DNA of 64,000 nt from an uncultured Bacteroidota bacterium (GTDB taxonomy: Bacteria > Bacteroidota > Bacteroidia > Bacteroidales > P3). The stretch covers positions 1-64,000 of the forward strand of contig CACYSB010000002.1 of assembly GCA_902777005.1 (NCBI GenBank). The letters are read 5' to 3'. The notes beneath the pieces are model-generated. The model saw nothing but the letters and a program-made list of their open reading frames with translations, made no database searches and had not been told where the DNA came from. The position numbers and the translations under genes were made by a program. Positions 14,052-22,088 of this stretch are shown in pieces; position 1 is the stretch's first letter; each line of letters opens with the position of its first letter.

Positions 14052-14138
14052 ATCGCTCCGTACCCGCTCCGTAGTCGCTCCGACTGTTCTACGGTTGTTT
14101 AACGGTTTTTTGTCGGAGAGGGGACGGAGAGGATACGG
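14052..14138 (-). repeat. intergenic hairpin repeat R1
   Basis: Inverted-orientation member of the dispersed family (see R2-R5). Positions 14078-14118 form a 41-nt stretch bounded by CTCCGAC and GTCGGAG. It is the exact reverse complement of 43712-43752 in R4. CTCCGTACCCGCTCC lies on one side and GGACGGAGAGGATACGG on the other. It occupies the 217-bp gap upstream of the glycosyltransferase gene. Confidence 0.85.
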
Positions 14139-14174
14139 CCTGGATACGTAGAGGGGGCTGCCGGGCGGCAATAA

Positions 14175-14942
14175 TTAAAGGCTGAAAAGCATGCGTGCGT
14201 TGGTTGAGGTCTGCTCGGCGACGGCCTCGATGCTTATGCCGCGCAGGTCGGCTATCTTCTGCGCTATCAGGGGGATATAGCTGCTCTCGTTTCGCTCGCC
14301 GCGATGCGGTACGGGACTCAGGTATGGAGCGTCGGTCTCAAGCAGCAGGCGGTCGAGGGGTACTGCCTTGGCTACCTCGGCCATGGTGGCGTTCTTGAAG
14401 GTGACGACACCGCCGATGCCAAGCATAAAGCCCATATCGACAGCGCGCCAGGCTTCTTGCAGGCTGCCGCCGAAGCAATGCATCACACCTCGGTAGCTGC
14501 TGTGGTTGAGGTCGCGCAGCAGGCCGAAGACTTCGTTGTGAGCCTTGCGGATGTGCAATGCCACCGGCAGGCCAAACTCCGTGGCCCAAAGCATCTGGCG
14601 GCGAAGCACTTCGCGTTGCTGCTCCTCGAAAGTGCGGTTCCAGTAGAGGTCCATGCCAATTTCGCCGACGGCCACGAACGACCCCGTTTCGAGGCGCTTG
14701 CGCACATGGGCAAGCTCAACTTCGAAGTCCTCTTTCACCGAGGTAGGATGAAAGCCAGCCATGCGGTGGAAATGATTGGGATATAGGTTGTAAAGAGTAT
14801 CAAGACGTTCTGTCGACGTGCTGTCTATGTCGGGCAGCAGCATGGTTGTCACACCGGCGTCTAAAGCGCGTTGCACCGCCTGTTGGCGGTCGGCGTCGAA
14901 AGCCTCGTCGTAGAGGTGACAATGAGTGTCGATGAAAGTCAT
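14175..14942 (-). CDS. tatD: TatD family metal-dependent hydrolase
   Basis: A 255-residue TIM-barrel DNase/hydrolase. Metal ligands are visible: DTHCHLYD at 5-12, GEIGMDLYW near 93, HIRKAHNEVF near 131, the GVMHCFGG segment near 151, and LETDAPYLSP near 205. TatD enzymes are 3'-5' exonucleases/DNases with a two-metal site, cytoplasmic. ATG at 14942 overlaps the upstream stop as ATGA. Confidence 0.93.
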   Translation of the reverse strand: MTFIDTHCHLYDEAFDADRQQAVQRALDAGVTTMLLPDIDSTSTERLDTLYNLYPNHFHRMAGFHPTSVKEDFEVELAHVRKRLETGSFVAVGEIGMDLYWNRTFEEQQREVLRRQMLWATEFGLPVALHIRKAHNEVFGLLRDLNHSSYRGVMHCFGGSLQEAWRAVDMGFMLGIGGVVTFKNATMAEVAKAVPLDRLLLETDAPYLSPVPHRGERNESSYIPLIAQKIADLRGISIEAVAEQTSTNARMLFSL

Positions 14943-15745
14943 TTAGCCTGTATTATCTCAGTCATCAGGTCGTAGAGACGTAGCATTTCCGGCTTGTCGG
15001 CCAGCAACTTGCGCTGTGTCGCTATGGTCTTTTCGTCGCGGCGTGCGGCGGGTCCTGTCATCTGGGTCCATAGATTGCCGTAGTCCCACTTGCGGAGGGT
15101 TTGCTCTGCGAGAGGGCGCAGCATCTCAAAATCAAGGTTGTGGCTCTGCATGTAGTCCTGTGCGGTGGCGTTGATGGCGCAAACGAAGTTGCTGACCATC
15201 ACGGCGGCCAGGTGGGCATGGAGGCGCTGCTCACCGTCGAGGTGGTGGATGCAGGGGCTCACGAGACGCATAAGTTCCTCGATATCCTTTTCCACGCTGG
15301 GCGAGCTGCCTTCTATGCAAAGTGGAAGGCGGCTGTAGTCCATGGCGATGTCGCGCACAAAGGTCTGGGGCGACCAAACCACGCCGTAGCGCGGACTGAT
15401 GTGTTTAAGGATGGATGCCGGAGTGGTGCCGGAGGTGTGTAGTACGATGGAGTCGCGAAGTCGGAGATCGAGTGCCAAATCATAGAGAGCATCGTCGCCC
15501 ACGCAGAGCAGGCACACGTCTATGTCTTCGTCGAGCCGTAGCGGGTTGTCAATGGGAACGGCGTCGACGCGCATGGCGAGACGCTGCGCATGGTCGTATG
15601 AGCGAGAAAGAACTTGCCGCACTGTGCAGCCGGCGTTGTGAAGAGCTATGGCGAGGTGGGTGGCTACGTTTCCGGAGCCGACGACGGATATGGTTCGCGG
15701 CCTTGTCGCGGGAACCGTGTGCTCATTAGTACTCGTCTTCCTCAA
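14939..15745 (-). CDS. Rossmann-like/DUF2520 oxidoreductase
   Basis: A 268-residue protein. GSGNVATHLAIALHNAG at about 23-39 is the dinucleotide-binding loop. The DUF2520 C-terminal domain begins around residue 150 (HLAAVMVSNFVCAINATAQDYM). These proteins resemble ProC/F420-dependent oxidoreductases; their substrate is not established. The best start is a TTG at 15745; no in-frame ATG lies closer. It overlaps the upstream DUF2795 gene by 20 bp and TatD downstream by 4 bp. Confidence 0.85.
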   Translation of the reverse strand: MRKTSTNEHTVPATRPRTISVVGSGNVATHLAIALHNAGCTVRQVLSRSYDHAQRLAMRVDAVPIDNPLRLDEDIDVCLLCVGDDALYDLALDLRLRDSIVLHTSGTTPASILKHISPRYGVVWSPQTFVRDIAMDYSRLPLCIEGSSPSVEKDIEELMRLVSPCIHHLDGEQRLHAHLAAVMVSNFVCAINATAQDYMQSHNLDFEMLRPLAEQTLRKWDYGNLWTQMTGPAARRDEKTIATQRKLLADKPEMLRLYDLMTEIIQAK

Positions 15746-15947
15746 AGAAAAAGTCCTCCTTGGTGGGGTAGTCGGGCCAGATATCCTCTATGCTTTCATA
15801 CTGGTCTCCCTCATCTTCAATCTCTTGCAGGTTTTCTATAACCTCCATAGGGGCACCCGTACGTTGTGCATAGTCAATAAGTTCTTCTTTAGTGGCGGGC
15901 CAGGGTGCGTCCTCCAGTTTCGATGCTAATTCAAGTGTCCAATACAT
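15726..15947 (-). CDS. DUF2795 small acidic protein
   Basis: A 73-residue protein. MYWTLELASKLEDAPWPATKEELIDYAQRTGAP is the DUF2795 pattern; the C-terminus is very acidic (DYPTKEDFFFEEDEY). Members are conserved in Bacteroidetes and have no known function. A TACTTTTG promoter box lies 24 bp upstream. It is the first gene of the DUF2795-DUF2520-TatD operon. Confidence 0.88.
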   Translation of the reverse strand: MYWTLELASKLEDAPWPATKEELIDYAQRTGAPMEVIENLQEIEDEGDQYESIEDIWPDYPTKEDFFFEEDEY

Positions 15948-15970
15948 ACTCTGTTACTCAAAAATTTTTG

Positions 15971-15978
15971 CAAAAGTA
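15971..15978 (-). promoter_or_regulatory. promoter -7 box for DUF2795 operon
   Basis: TACTTTTG on the minus strand fits TAnnTTTG and lies 24 bp before the ATG at 15947. Confidence 0.6.
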
Positions 15979-16013
15979 CATCTTTTTCCAATACTGACAA
16001 ATATTTTTTACAA

Positions 16014-16559
16014 TCAGTTGGTATACAAATCTTCTGCCATTCCGTCGGCCACCACGGCGAGGCGCGCCAACACAAACAGGTAGTCGGAAAGGCGGTTCAG
16101 ATAACGCATGATAGTGTCGTCAATATCGGTGTGCTGTGAGAGAGTCACCACGCGGCGCTCGGCACGGCGACAGACGGTGCGGCAAACGTGCGCTTGGGCG
16201 CCTGCTGCGTTGCCGCCTGCGATTACGAAGCTGTGCAATTGTGGCAAGTGTGAGGTGATGGCATCAATCTGGCGCTCAAGGGTCTCCACCTCTTTGTCTC
16301 CCAACTGTGGCAGACGGGCGTAGATGTCGGCGTCCTCGGTAGCCAGAAGGGTCTGTATGTCAAACAGCTTGTTTTGTATTACCTTGAGCTCTGCATAGTG
16401 AGATTCATGCTTTGTGCGCAGCATTTCGGCCAGCAGGCCTATGTGCGAGTTGAGCTCGTCGACGGTGCCGTAGGCTTCCACGCGCATATCGTCTTTGCGC
16501 ACGCGCGTGCCGCCCACGAGCGAGGTGGTGCCTTTGTCGCCTGTCTTTGTGTATATCAT
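16014..16559 (-). CDS. ATP:cob(I)alamin adenosyltransferase (PduO type)
   Basis: A 181-residue protein. The N-terminal IYTKTGDKGTTSLVGG is the ATP-binding signature of PduO-type enzymes, and RYLNRLSDYLFVLAR near the C-terminus is the second family motif. It converts cob(I)alamin and ATP to adenosylcobalamin, used by enzymes such as methylmalonyl-CoA mutase. Start at 16559 gives an ATGA overlap with the NifU-like gene. It is the last gene of a five-gene operon (20510 to 16014). Confidence 0.93.
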   Translation of the reverse strand: MIYTKTGDKGTTSLVGGTRVRKDDMRVEAYGTVDELNSHIGLLAEMLRTKHESHYAELKVIQNKLFDIQTLLATEDADIYARLPQLGDKEVETLERQIDAITSHLPQLHSFVIAGGNAAGAQAHVCRTVCRRAERRVVTLSQHTDIDDTIMRYLNRLSDYLFVLARLAVVADGMAEDLYTN

Positions 16560-16801
16560 ATCTTCTCCACTGATTTTACTTCGGGGATGACGCGCTTCAG
16601 CGCCTGCTCGATACCCTGCTTGAGGGTCTGCATGGCGTGAGGGCAACTGCCGCAGTGGCCTTTCAGGCGCACTATGACGACGCCTTCTGCGGTCATGTCG
16701 ACATATTCCACATCGCCGCCGTCCTGCTGCAGGTAGGGGCGTATCTGTGCCAGAGCGTTCTTTACTTTTTGCTCGACGGCCGGTTTCTCTTGATCGGTCA
16801 T
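16556..16801 (-). CDS. NifU-like Fe-S scaffold protein (Nfu)
   Basis: An 81-residue protein consisting of the NifU C-terminal domain alone: IRPYLQQDGGDVEYVDM and the cluster-binding CGSCP near residues 49-53. Nfu proteins carry and deliver 4Fe-4S clusters. Its place next to the Mrp-type ATPase, another Fe-S carrier, supports a joint role in cluster delivery. Confidence 0.93.
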   Translation of the reverse strand: MTDQEKPAVEQKVKNALAQIRPYLQQDGGDVEYVDMTAEGVVIVRLKGHCGSCPHAMQTLKQGIEQALKRVIPEVKSVEKI

Positions 16802-16804
16802 GGC

Positions 16805-17884
16805 TTATTTGATATTAAGTTTGCAAATCTCTTTGATGGTGTTCTGCGCCAGTGCGTCAAAGGCGTCGCGCACGGGGTCTTCCGTCTTGTCGGGCGCGAA
16901 GAGAGCCGCAGGTTTGCCGCTGTCGCCGCTTTCGGCAATGCTCTGCACCAGCGGAATCTCGCCAAGCAGCGGGATGTTCATCTCCTCGGCCAGCTTGCGG
17001 CAGCCGCCGTGGCCGAAGATATAGTACTTGTTCTGCGGTAGCTCGGCTGGGGTAAAGTAGGCCATGTTCTCTACAAAGCCAAGCACTGGTATGTTGACGG
17101 CCTCGTTGCGGAATAGCTCTACGCCGCGTATCACGTCGGCCAGCGCCACCTGCTGTGGAGTACTGACGATGATGGCGCCGCTGACGGGGATGCTCTGTGC
17201 CAGAGTGAGCTGGATATCGCCCGTTCCCGGGGGCATGTCGACCACCAGGTAGTCTATCTCGTCCCACCATGTCTCGCCGAGCAGTTGCTTCAAGGCGCCA
17301 CTGGCCATCGGGCCTCGCCAAGCCAGCGCTTTGTTGGCGTCCACGAAGAAACCCACGCTCATCAGTTTGATGCCGTATTTCTCTATCGGCAGCATGTAGG
17401 TCTTGTCGCCAACGTGATGGCCATAAATCTCTTCGCCTTCCACGCCGAGCATGATGGGGATGGAGGGGCCGTAGATGTCGGCGTCAACAAGACCTACTTT
17501 GGCGCCCGTTTTTGCCAGCGATATGGCCAGATTGACGGCCACGGTGCTCTTGCCCACTCCGCCCTTGCCAGAGGCCACCACGATGGTGTTATGTATGTTC
17601 TTGAAGACTTCCTTGAACTCCTCTTTAGGGTCGGGCTGCGGACGGCTGGTGAGGTTTATCTCCACCTCGGCTTCACGGTCCACCATCTCATGGATGGCGT
17701 TGATGCAGTCGTCGCTCATCTTTTTCTTCATGGGGCAGGCAGGGGTGGTGAGCACAAGGTCGAAGCTCACTTTCTTACCCTCGACCTTGATGTTTTCTAT
17801 CATTCCCAACTCTGTCAGGCTGCGTCCGAGGTCGGGGTCGTTCACATGGCCCAAGGCCATCTCTATCTGTGTTGTTGTTATCAT
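16805..17884 (-). CDS. Mrp/NBP35 family Fe-S carrier ATPase
   Basis: A 359-residue protein. Residues 1-85 are a MIP18/DUF59 domain (MALGHVNDPDLGRSLTELGMI). The P-loop GKGGVGKSTVAVNLA with the deviant Walker A Lys lies near 100-115, and DADIYGPSIPIMLG follows near 133. It binds ATP and transfers Fe-S clusters in the cytoplasm. ATGA overlap with the TlpA-like gene upstream, and 3 bp to the Nfu gene downstream. Confidence 0.95.
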   Translation of the reverse strand: MITTTQIEMALGHVNDPDLGRSLTELGMIENIKVEGKKVSFDLVLTTPACPMKKKMSDDCINAIHEMVDREAEVEINLTSRPQPDPKEEFKEVFKNIHNTIVVASGKGGVGKSTVAVNLAISLAKTGAKVGLVDADIYGPSIPIMLGVEGEEIYGHHVGDKTYMLPIEKYGIKLMSVGFFVDANKALAWRGPMASGALKQLLGETWWDEIDYLVVDMPPGTGDIQLTLAQSIPVSGAIIVSTPQQVALADVIRGVELFRNEAVNIPVLGFVENMAYFTPAELPQNKYYIFGHGGCRKLAEEMNIPLLGEIPLVQSIAESGDSGKPAALFAPDKTEDPVRDAFDALAQNTIKEICKLNIK

Positions 17885-18924
17885 TGTCCGAATATTTCGA
17901 TTAGTTTCTGTTCCAATTGGGGTCCGCGCAAGTTGCGTGCCAAAACTTTACCGTCGCGGTCCACAAGTACTGTGGCCGGTATTGAGCTGATGCCGTATAG
18001 GCGTCCGCCTGCCGAACTCCAGCCACGTAGGTCGCTCACGTGGTTAGGCCATACCAGCCCGTCGGCATCTATGGCTTTGAGCCATGCTTCGCGGTTGTTG
18101 TCGAGCGACACGCTGAACACTTCGAAGCCCTTGTCGTGGAAGCGGTGGTAGAGGCGCACCACATTGGGGTTCTCGGCTCTGCAGGGGCGGCACCACGATG
18201 CCCAGAAGTCTATCAGCACCACCTTGCCGCGCAGGTCGCTCAGGCGACGCAACTGTCCGTCTCGGTCGGCCATCACAATATCGGGAGCCTCGGTGCCGGT
18301 GGCTATCACCGACCGCACCTTTGAGTCCAAATGTTTCACGAAATCATTGTTGCCGTAGTTGGCTATGGTGCTGTCGCGTACGGTCTTGTATAGGTCATAG
18401 TATTCGTCGAAGGCACTCTCGAAGTAGGTCACCAGGAAAGCACTCATCAGCTGGCGGCTATTGTTGCGTATCAGGGCCTCCATAGCCTGTGGCATAGCGT
18501 TCTGCAGGCTTGGGTCGGCGGCGACACCTGCCATTATGTCAGTGTAACGTCTGTACATCTCCATGTTCTCCGAGCCTCTTACTTTGGTTATCTGCATAAC
18601 GTTAAGTGCTTCATCGTAGCTAATGTTCATGTTTACCTTCTCTTTTGGCAACAGTATCACGTGCAATATGGGACTCTGAGCCTTTGTGAGCGCCAGCGCA
18701 AAGAACTGTGCGTCGCCGTTAGTGCTATAGCGCTCTATCTTCACACGGCCTTTTGCGTCTATCGTCAGCGTATCGCTTGGTACCAAGCGGTTGCCTTGCG
18801 GCTCGCATACCAGCACCTTGGTACTGTTGTCAAGACCTGTGAACGTGCAGTTCAGCGTGCTTTTCTGTGCTACAATTCCTGTTATCGGCAGTAACGCCAC
18901 AAAAAATGTCAAAAGCTTTCTCAT
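17881..18924 (-). CDS. TlpA-like thiol-disulfide oxidoreductase with DUF4369 N-domain
   Basis: A 347-residue secreted protein. A signal peptide occupies residues 1-19 (LTFFVALLPITGIVAQ). A DUF4369-like beta domain fills the N-terminal half. A thioredoxin/AhpC-TSA domain follows with VLIDFWASWCRPCRAENPNV near 236-255; the redox pair is CRPC. Such proteins reduce periplasmic disulfides or mature c-type cytochromes in Bacteroidetes. Coupled by ATGA overlaps to the S41 protease gene and to mrp. Confidence 0.9.
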   Translation of the reverse strand: MRKLLTFFVALLPITGIVAQKSTLNCTFTGLDNSTKVLVCEPQGNRLVPSDTLTIDAKGRVKIERYSTNGDAQFFALALTKAQSPILHVILLPKEKVNMNISYDEALNVMQITKVRGSENMEMYRRYTDIMAGVAADPSLQNAMPQAMEALIRNNSRQLMSAFLVTYFESAFDEYYDLYKTVRDSTIANYGNNDFVKHLDSKVRSVIATGTEAPDIVMADRDGQLRRLSDLRGKVVLIDFWASWCRPCRAENPNVVRLYHRFHDKGFEVFSVSLDNNREAWLKAIDADGLVWPNHVSDLRGWSSAGGRLYGISSIPATVLVDRDGKVLARNLRGPQLEQKLIEIFGQ

Positions 18925-20510
18925 AGTTTCAGTTTTATTACTTCTCTCAGGTCGTCGTCCATCGGTAGGTAGGCGTCGTAGAAGGCGTCGTTGCCAAACA
19001 GTGCCAGACCTATGTATGCTTTAAGCATTGTCATCATCAGCTGGCGCTGTGCAACTATGCTCTTATTGTTCCTTTCCACACCATTGCTTTCGCCTTCTTT
19101 TATAAGCTCATCCAACATAGTATCACTGACCTTAAAGCCTTTGACAAAACTCTTGCTGTCGGTAAAGCGTTTCTGAAGTTCTTCGGCATGTTCTTTTACG
19201 TAGCGAAATGCCACCTTGTTTATCAGCCCTTTGTTGGCCAGTGCGTTATAGTACACGAAAGACTCGTCCTTGTGGTAGGCCAGCAGTCGGTCGGGCACTA
19301 TGCCACCGCCGCCGTACACTACACGGCCACTGTTGGTGTAGTAGGGTGTCGAGTCGTTTATGTGCACTGTCATGCTGTCAGCGTAAGACTCGTCCAGTAG
19401 CTGCTCAAGGTAGGAACGGTAATATTCGTCTGTGCCGTCGGTGTACGGCCTTTGTATTGAGCGCCCCGATGGGGTATAGTAGCGTGCTGTGGTGAGAAGC
19501 ACTGACGAGCCGTCGCTCAATGAGAAGTCTGTCTGCACCAGACCTTTGCCGAAGGTACGGCGACCCACTATCGTGGCGCGGTCGTTGTCCTGCAGTGCAC
19601 CGCTGACCACCTCGCTCGCCGAAGCCGAGTTCTCGTCGACCATCACTACCACTAAGCCTTTGGTGAAGAGACCTCCGCGTGGCGCCTTCACGTCGCGCCG
19701 GTGGCTGTGGGCCCCTTGGGTGTACACTATCAGACTTCCGGCAGGAAGCAGCTCTCCTGCTATGCCTACGGCACTCGTCAGCGAGCCGCCGCCGTTGCCG
19801 CGCAGGTCTAACACGAGTTTCTTCATCCCCTTGTTCTTCAGTGTTACGAGGGCGTTGTGAAACTCATCATAGCTCGTCGATGAGAACGACGATAGCATTA
19901 TGTAGCCTGTGGTGTCGTTAAGCATCGTGGCGCAGGTCACTGTCTCATGCCTAACAACACCGCGGTGTATCTTGTATGCATACTCTTTATCCAAACGCTG
20001 CACATGCACCTCCACCTTTGTTCCGCGAGGGCCACGCAGGCGCGCCACTACGCTGTCGCGGGCCATGCCCACTCCGCTCACAGTGTCGCCGTCAACGGTC
20101 ACAATCATGTCGCCCGGCATCAGCCCCACATTGGCCGAAGGACCGTCGGCCAATACCTGCCCAACGTAAGCTGTGTCGCCTTCGTAGTGCAACACAATGC
20201 CTACACCCTCGAAGTTGCCGCGCATCATCTCGTCGGTGCGTTCGGTCTCACGGGCCGACAGGTAGGTGCTGTGAGGGTCAAGTTCGCTGAGTATTGCCGC
20301 CAGTATGCGCTCACTCACCGAGTCGGCATTCATTTTGTCGACATATTCGCTCTCTACCAGCTTCATCACCTCGCTCACTTTCTTCTCCAGCGCTCCTTCC
20401 GATTGGCGCTTGTCGTGCGATGCAAACATCAAGCCAATCAGCACCCCCAGCACCATGGCTATGAGTACCAAAACAAAATTGCCTGACTGTTTTGCCTTGT
20501 CCGGATCCAT
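18921..20510 (-). CDS. S41 family C-terminal processing peptidase
   Basis: A 529-residue protein anchored by one N-terminal membrane segment (residues 11-30). It has a PDZ domain near 95-170 (EGVGIVLHYEGDTAYVGQVL, GLMPGDMIVTVDGD). The S41 protease core carries LRGNGGGSL near 240, the catalytic Ser in VDENSASASEVVSGALQD near 292 and Lys in RRTFGKGLVQ near 318. It cleaves periplasmic proteins from their C-termini. First gene of the operon; C-terminal extension of about 120 residues is typical of Bacteroidetes members. Confidence 0.93.
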   Translation of the reverse strand: MDPDKAKQSGNFVLVLIAMVLGVLIGLMFASHDKRQSEGALEKKVSEVMKLVESEYVDKMNADSVSERILAAILSELDPHSTYLSARETERTDEMMRGNFEGVGIVLHYEGDTAYVGQVLADGPSANVGLMPGDMIVTVDGDTVSGVGMARDSVVARLRGPRGTKVEVHVQRLDKEYAYKIHRGVVRHETVTCATMLNDTTGYIMLSSFSSTSYDEFHNALVTLKNKGMKKLVLDLRGNGGGSLTSAVGIAGELLPAGSLIVYTQGAHSHRRDVKAPRGGLFTKGLVVVMVDENSASASEVVSGALQDNDRATIVGRRTFGKGLVQTDFSLSDGSSVLLTTARYYTPSGRSIQRPYTDGTDEYYRSYLEQLLDESYADSMTVHINDSTPYYTNSGRVVYGGGGIVPDRLLAYHKDESFVYYNALANKGLINKVAFRYVKEHAEELQKRFTDSKSFVKGFKVSDTMLDELIKEGESNGVERNNKSIVAQRQLMMTMLKAYIGLALFGNDAFYDAYLPMDDDLREVIKLKL

Positions 20511-20560
20511 ACTTTTTATAACGGCGAAGCGCCTTTTATATTATTGAGGCAAATAAAAAA

Positions 20561-20598
20561 AATTACCGCAGCCTTAAACCCTTTTGGCTGCGGTAATT
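20561..20598 (-). terminator. terminator overlapping NUDIX stop codon
   Basis: AATTACCGCAGCC (20561-20573) pairs perfectly with GGCTGCGGTAATT (20586-20598) around a 12-nt loop. On the minus strand the 3' arm runs into TTTTTTTATTTG. The last codons of the NUDIX gene form the 5' arm and its stop lies in the loop. Confidence 0.85.
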
Positions 20599-20999
20599 AT
20601 CTCGTCGTGGTCGAAAGCCAGCGGTGGCAGAGCCTCCAATGGCCACCACCGCACCTCGGCGGCATCGTCGCCGGCTGCTGCTTTTACATCGTCGCTGATG
20701 TCAATCCGGTAGGCCGCCGTCACCGTGCGTCCGCGAGGGTCGCGTCCCGGAGCGCTGTATACGCCTATCAGCTTTAGACTTTCTTCACCCACAGTTAGGT
20801 CCGTCTCCTCCTGCAGCTCGCGTACGGCGCAGTGCTCTATGGTTTCGTCCATCTCCATGAAGCCGCCCGGCAGGGCCCAACAGCCCTTGTACGGCTCATT
20901 GCCGCGCCTCACCAAAAGCACCTCCGCCCGATGGCGGACGACTACACAGTCGGCCGTAAGCATCGGGCGGGGGTATTCGTAGGTGTATATACCTTTCAT
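20574..20999 (-). CDS. NUDIX hydrolase
   Basis: A 141-residue NUDIX protein. The Nudix box GGFMEMDETIEHCAVRELQEETDL lies at 46-69 with catalytic RELQEET. The N-terminus (MKGIYTYEYPRPMLTADCVV) matches the Bacteroidetes group annotated as ADP-ribose or general NUDIX hydrolases. Substrate cannot be told from sequence. It follows the Ser/Arg-rich gene with no gap, so the two may be co-transcribed, and a terminator overlaps its 3' end. Confidence 0.9.
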   Translation of the reverse strand: MKGIYTYEYPRPMLTADCVVVRHRAEVLLVRRGNEPYKGCWALPGGFMEMDETIEHCAVRELQEETDLTVGEESLKLIGVYSAPGRDPRGRTVTAAYRIDISDDVKAAAGDDAAEVRWWPLEALPPLAFDHDEIITAAKRV

Positions 21000-21992
21000 T
21001 TAGTCTTCTTCGTATATCAGCAGTTTGCCATCGGCCCAGATGAAGAGCAACGGGTCTTTGTCGCCTTTCTTGCTAATCCAGCAGCCGCCGTTCTCGGCAT
21101 CGATGACCATGTTGCAATACTTCTTGTTTATCTTCTGCTCGGCCAGCAGGTGGTCATCCTTGTCGTAGACCTGCAGGTAGGTGTCGCCACCGTCCTTGAC
21201 TATGGCGTACATTATGTCGCCGCTGATGCCGTAGGTCACTATGTCGACCTTGTAGGTGTCTTTCACGTACTCGCGCACCACAACTACGTCGGTCACATGG
21301 TAGTCATACCAGTAGCTGTTGCAGTACACCCAGAAACCGGGCCAGTACCAGTGGCGGGGGGGTAGCGGATCCCAGTAGATGGGATGGCAGTGCACATAGT
21401 GGTGATGCCACGGGTGGTGGAAGTAGGGAGCCGGATGTATCGGACGTGCTGCCGGAGGCATATAGCCACCCGGACGGCCGGGACGTGCATAGTCGTGATG
21501 GTGTCCGCCACCGGCGGGAGAGGCCACTCGCGAGGGGTTGGCACCGTTGCCGCTGGGGGCTCCGGTGGTGCCGGCGGGTTTGGCACCTATCGTGGAGGCC
21601 GGACGGCCCATACCGCTACGCGTGGGGGCTACCGCACCGCTGCGTGAGGGGGTACCTACGTTGCGGCTCGAGGCGCTGCTGCCACTGCGGCTGGAGGCAC
21701 TTGCGTTGCTGCTGTGGCTCGGAGCACTGTAGCTGCGGCTGGGGGTGCTGCTATTGCTGCTGCGGCTCGGTGCCGAGTAGTTGCTACGACTGCTTGAGCT
21801 CGGTGCACTGTAGCTACGCGAGGGAGCGCTGCTGCGGCTCGACGAGCTGTAGCTCGAACCACTGCGCGAAGGGGCGCTCGAATGACTACGGCTGCCACCA
21901 CCGCCACCGCCGCTGCGCGAGGGTTGCGCCACCACGGGCATGGCCAACGCCAGGGCCGTCACTGCGAGGATTATTGCTTTTGCGGTTTTCAT
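21000..21992 (-). CDS. secreted Ser/Arg-rich low-complexity protein
   Basis: A 330-residue protein. A signal peptide (MKTAKAIILAVTALALAMPVVA) is followed by about 120 residues of low-complexity sequence built on APSRSYSAPSxSS and SSSRS. Next comes a His/Trp/Tyr-rich stretch (YFHHPWHHHYVHCHPIYW, then HWYWPGFWVYCNSYWYDYH). A C-terminal globular domain of about 115 residues ends the protein (MYAIVKDGGDTYLQVYDKDD). The start at 21992 is used because the -7 box (22032-22039) would place transcription start near 22025, ruling out an upstream ATG at 22034. It may be surface-exposed; function is unknown. Confidence 0.75.
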   Translation of the reverse strand: MKTAKAIILAVTALALAMPVVAQPSRSGGGGGGSRSHSSAPSRSGSSYSSSSRSSAPSRSYSAPSSSSRSNYSAPSRSSNSSTPSRSYSAPSHSSNASASSRSGSSASSRNVGTPSRSGAVAPTRSGMGRPASTIGAKPAGTTGAPSGNGANPSRVASPAGGGHHHDYARPGRPGGYMPPAARPIHPAPYFHHPWHHHYVHCHPIYWDPLPPRHWYWPGFWVYCNSYWYDYHVTDVVVVREYVKDTYKVDIVTYGISGDIMYAIVKDGGDTYLQVYDKDDHLLAEQKINKKYCNMVIDAENGGCWISKKGDKDPLLFIWADGKLLIYEED

Positions 21993-22031
21993 GATGTTAC
22001 TCCTTTCTTTTTTGGTTTCGTTTTCTGGTTG

Positions 22032-22039
22032 CAAAATTA
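22032..22039 (-). promoter_or_regulatory. promoter -7 box for Ser/Arg-rich gene
   Basis: TAATTTTG on the minus strand, about 40 bp before the ATG at 21992; it decides the start choice for that gene. Confidence 0.6.
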
Positions 22040-22088
22040 CAGCCTTTCCATGAGGGAAATTCCGAAACCGTCACCTATTTTTCCCGAC

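Noticed and set aside
13958-14174. Reading frame across R1 (90 codons) as a gene
   Set aside because: It is made of the repeat itself and changes with the repeat copy; no homology.
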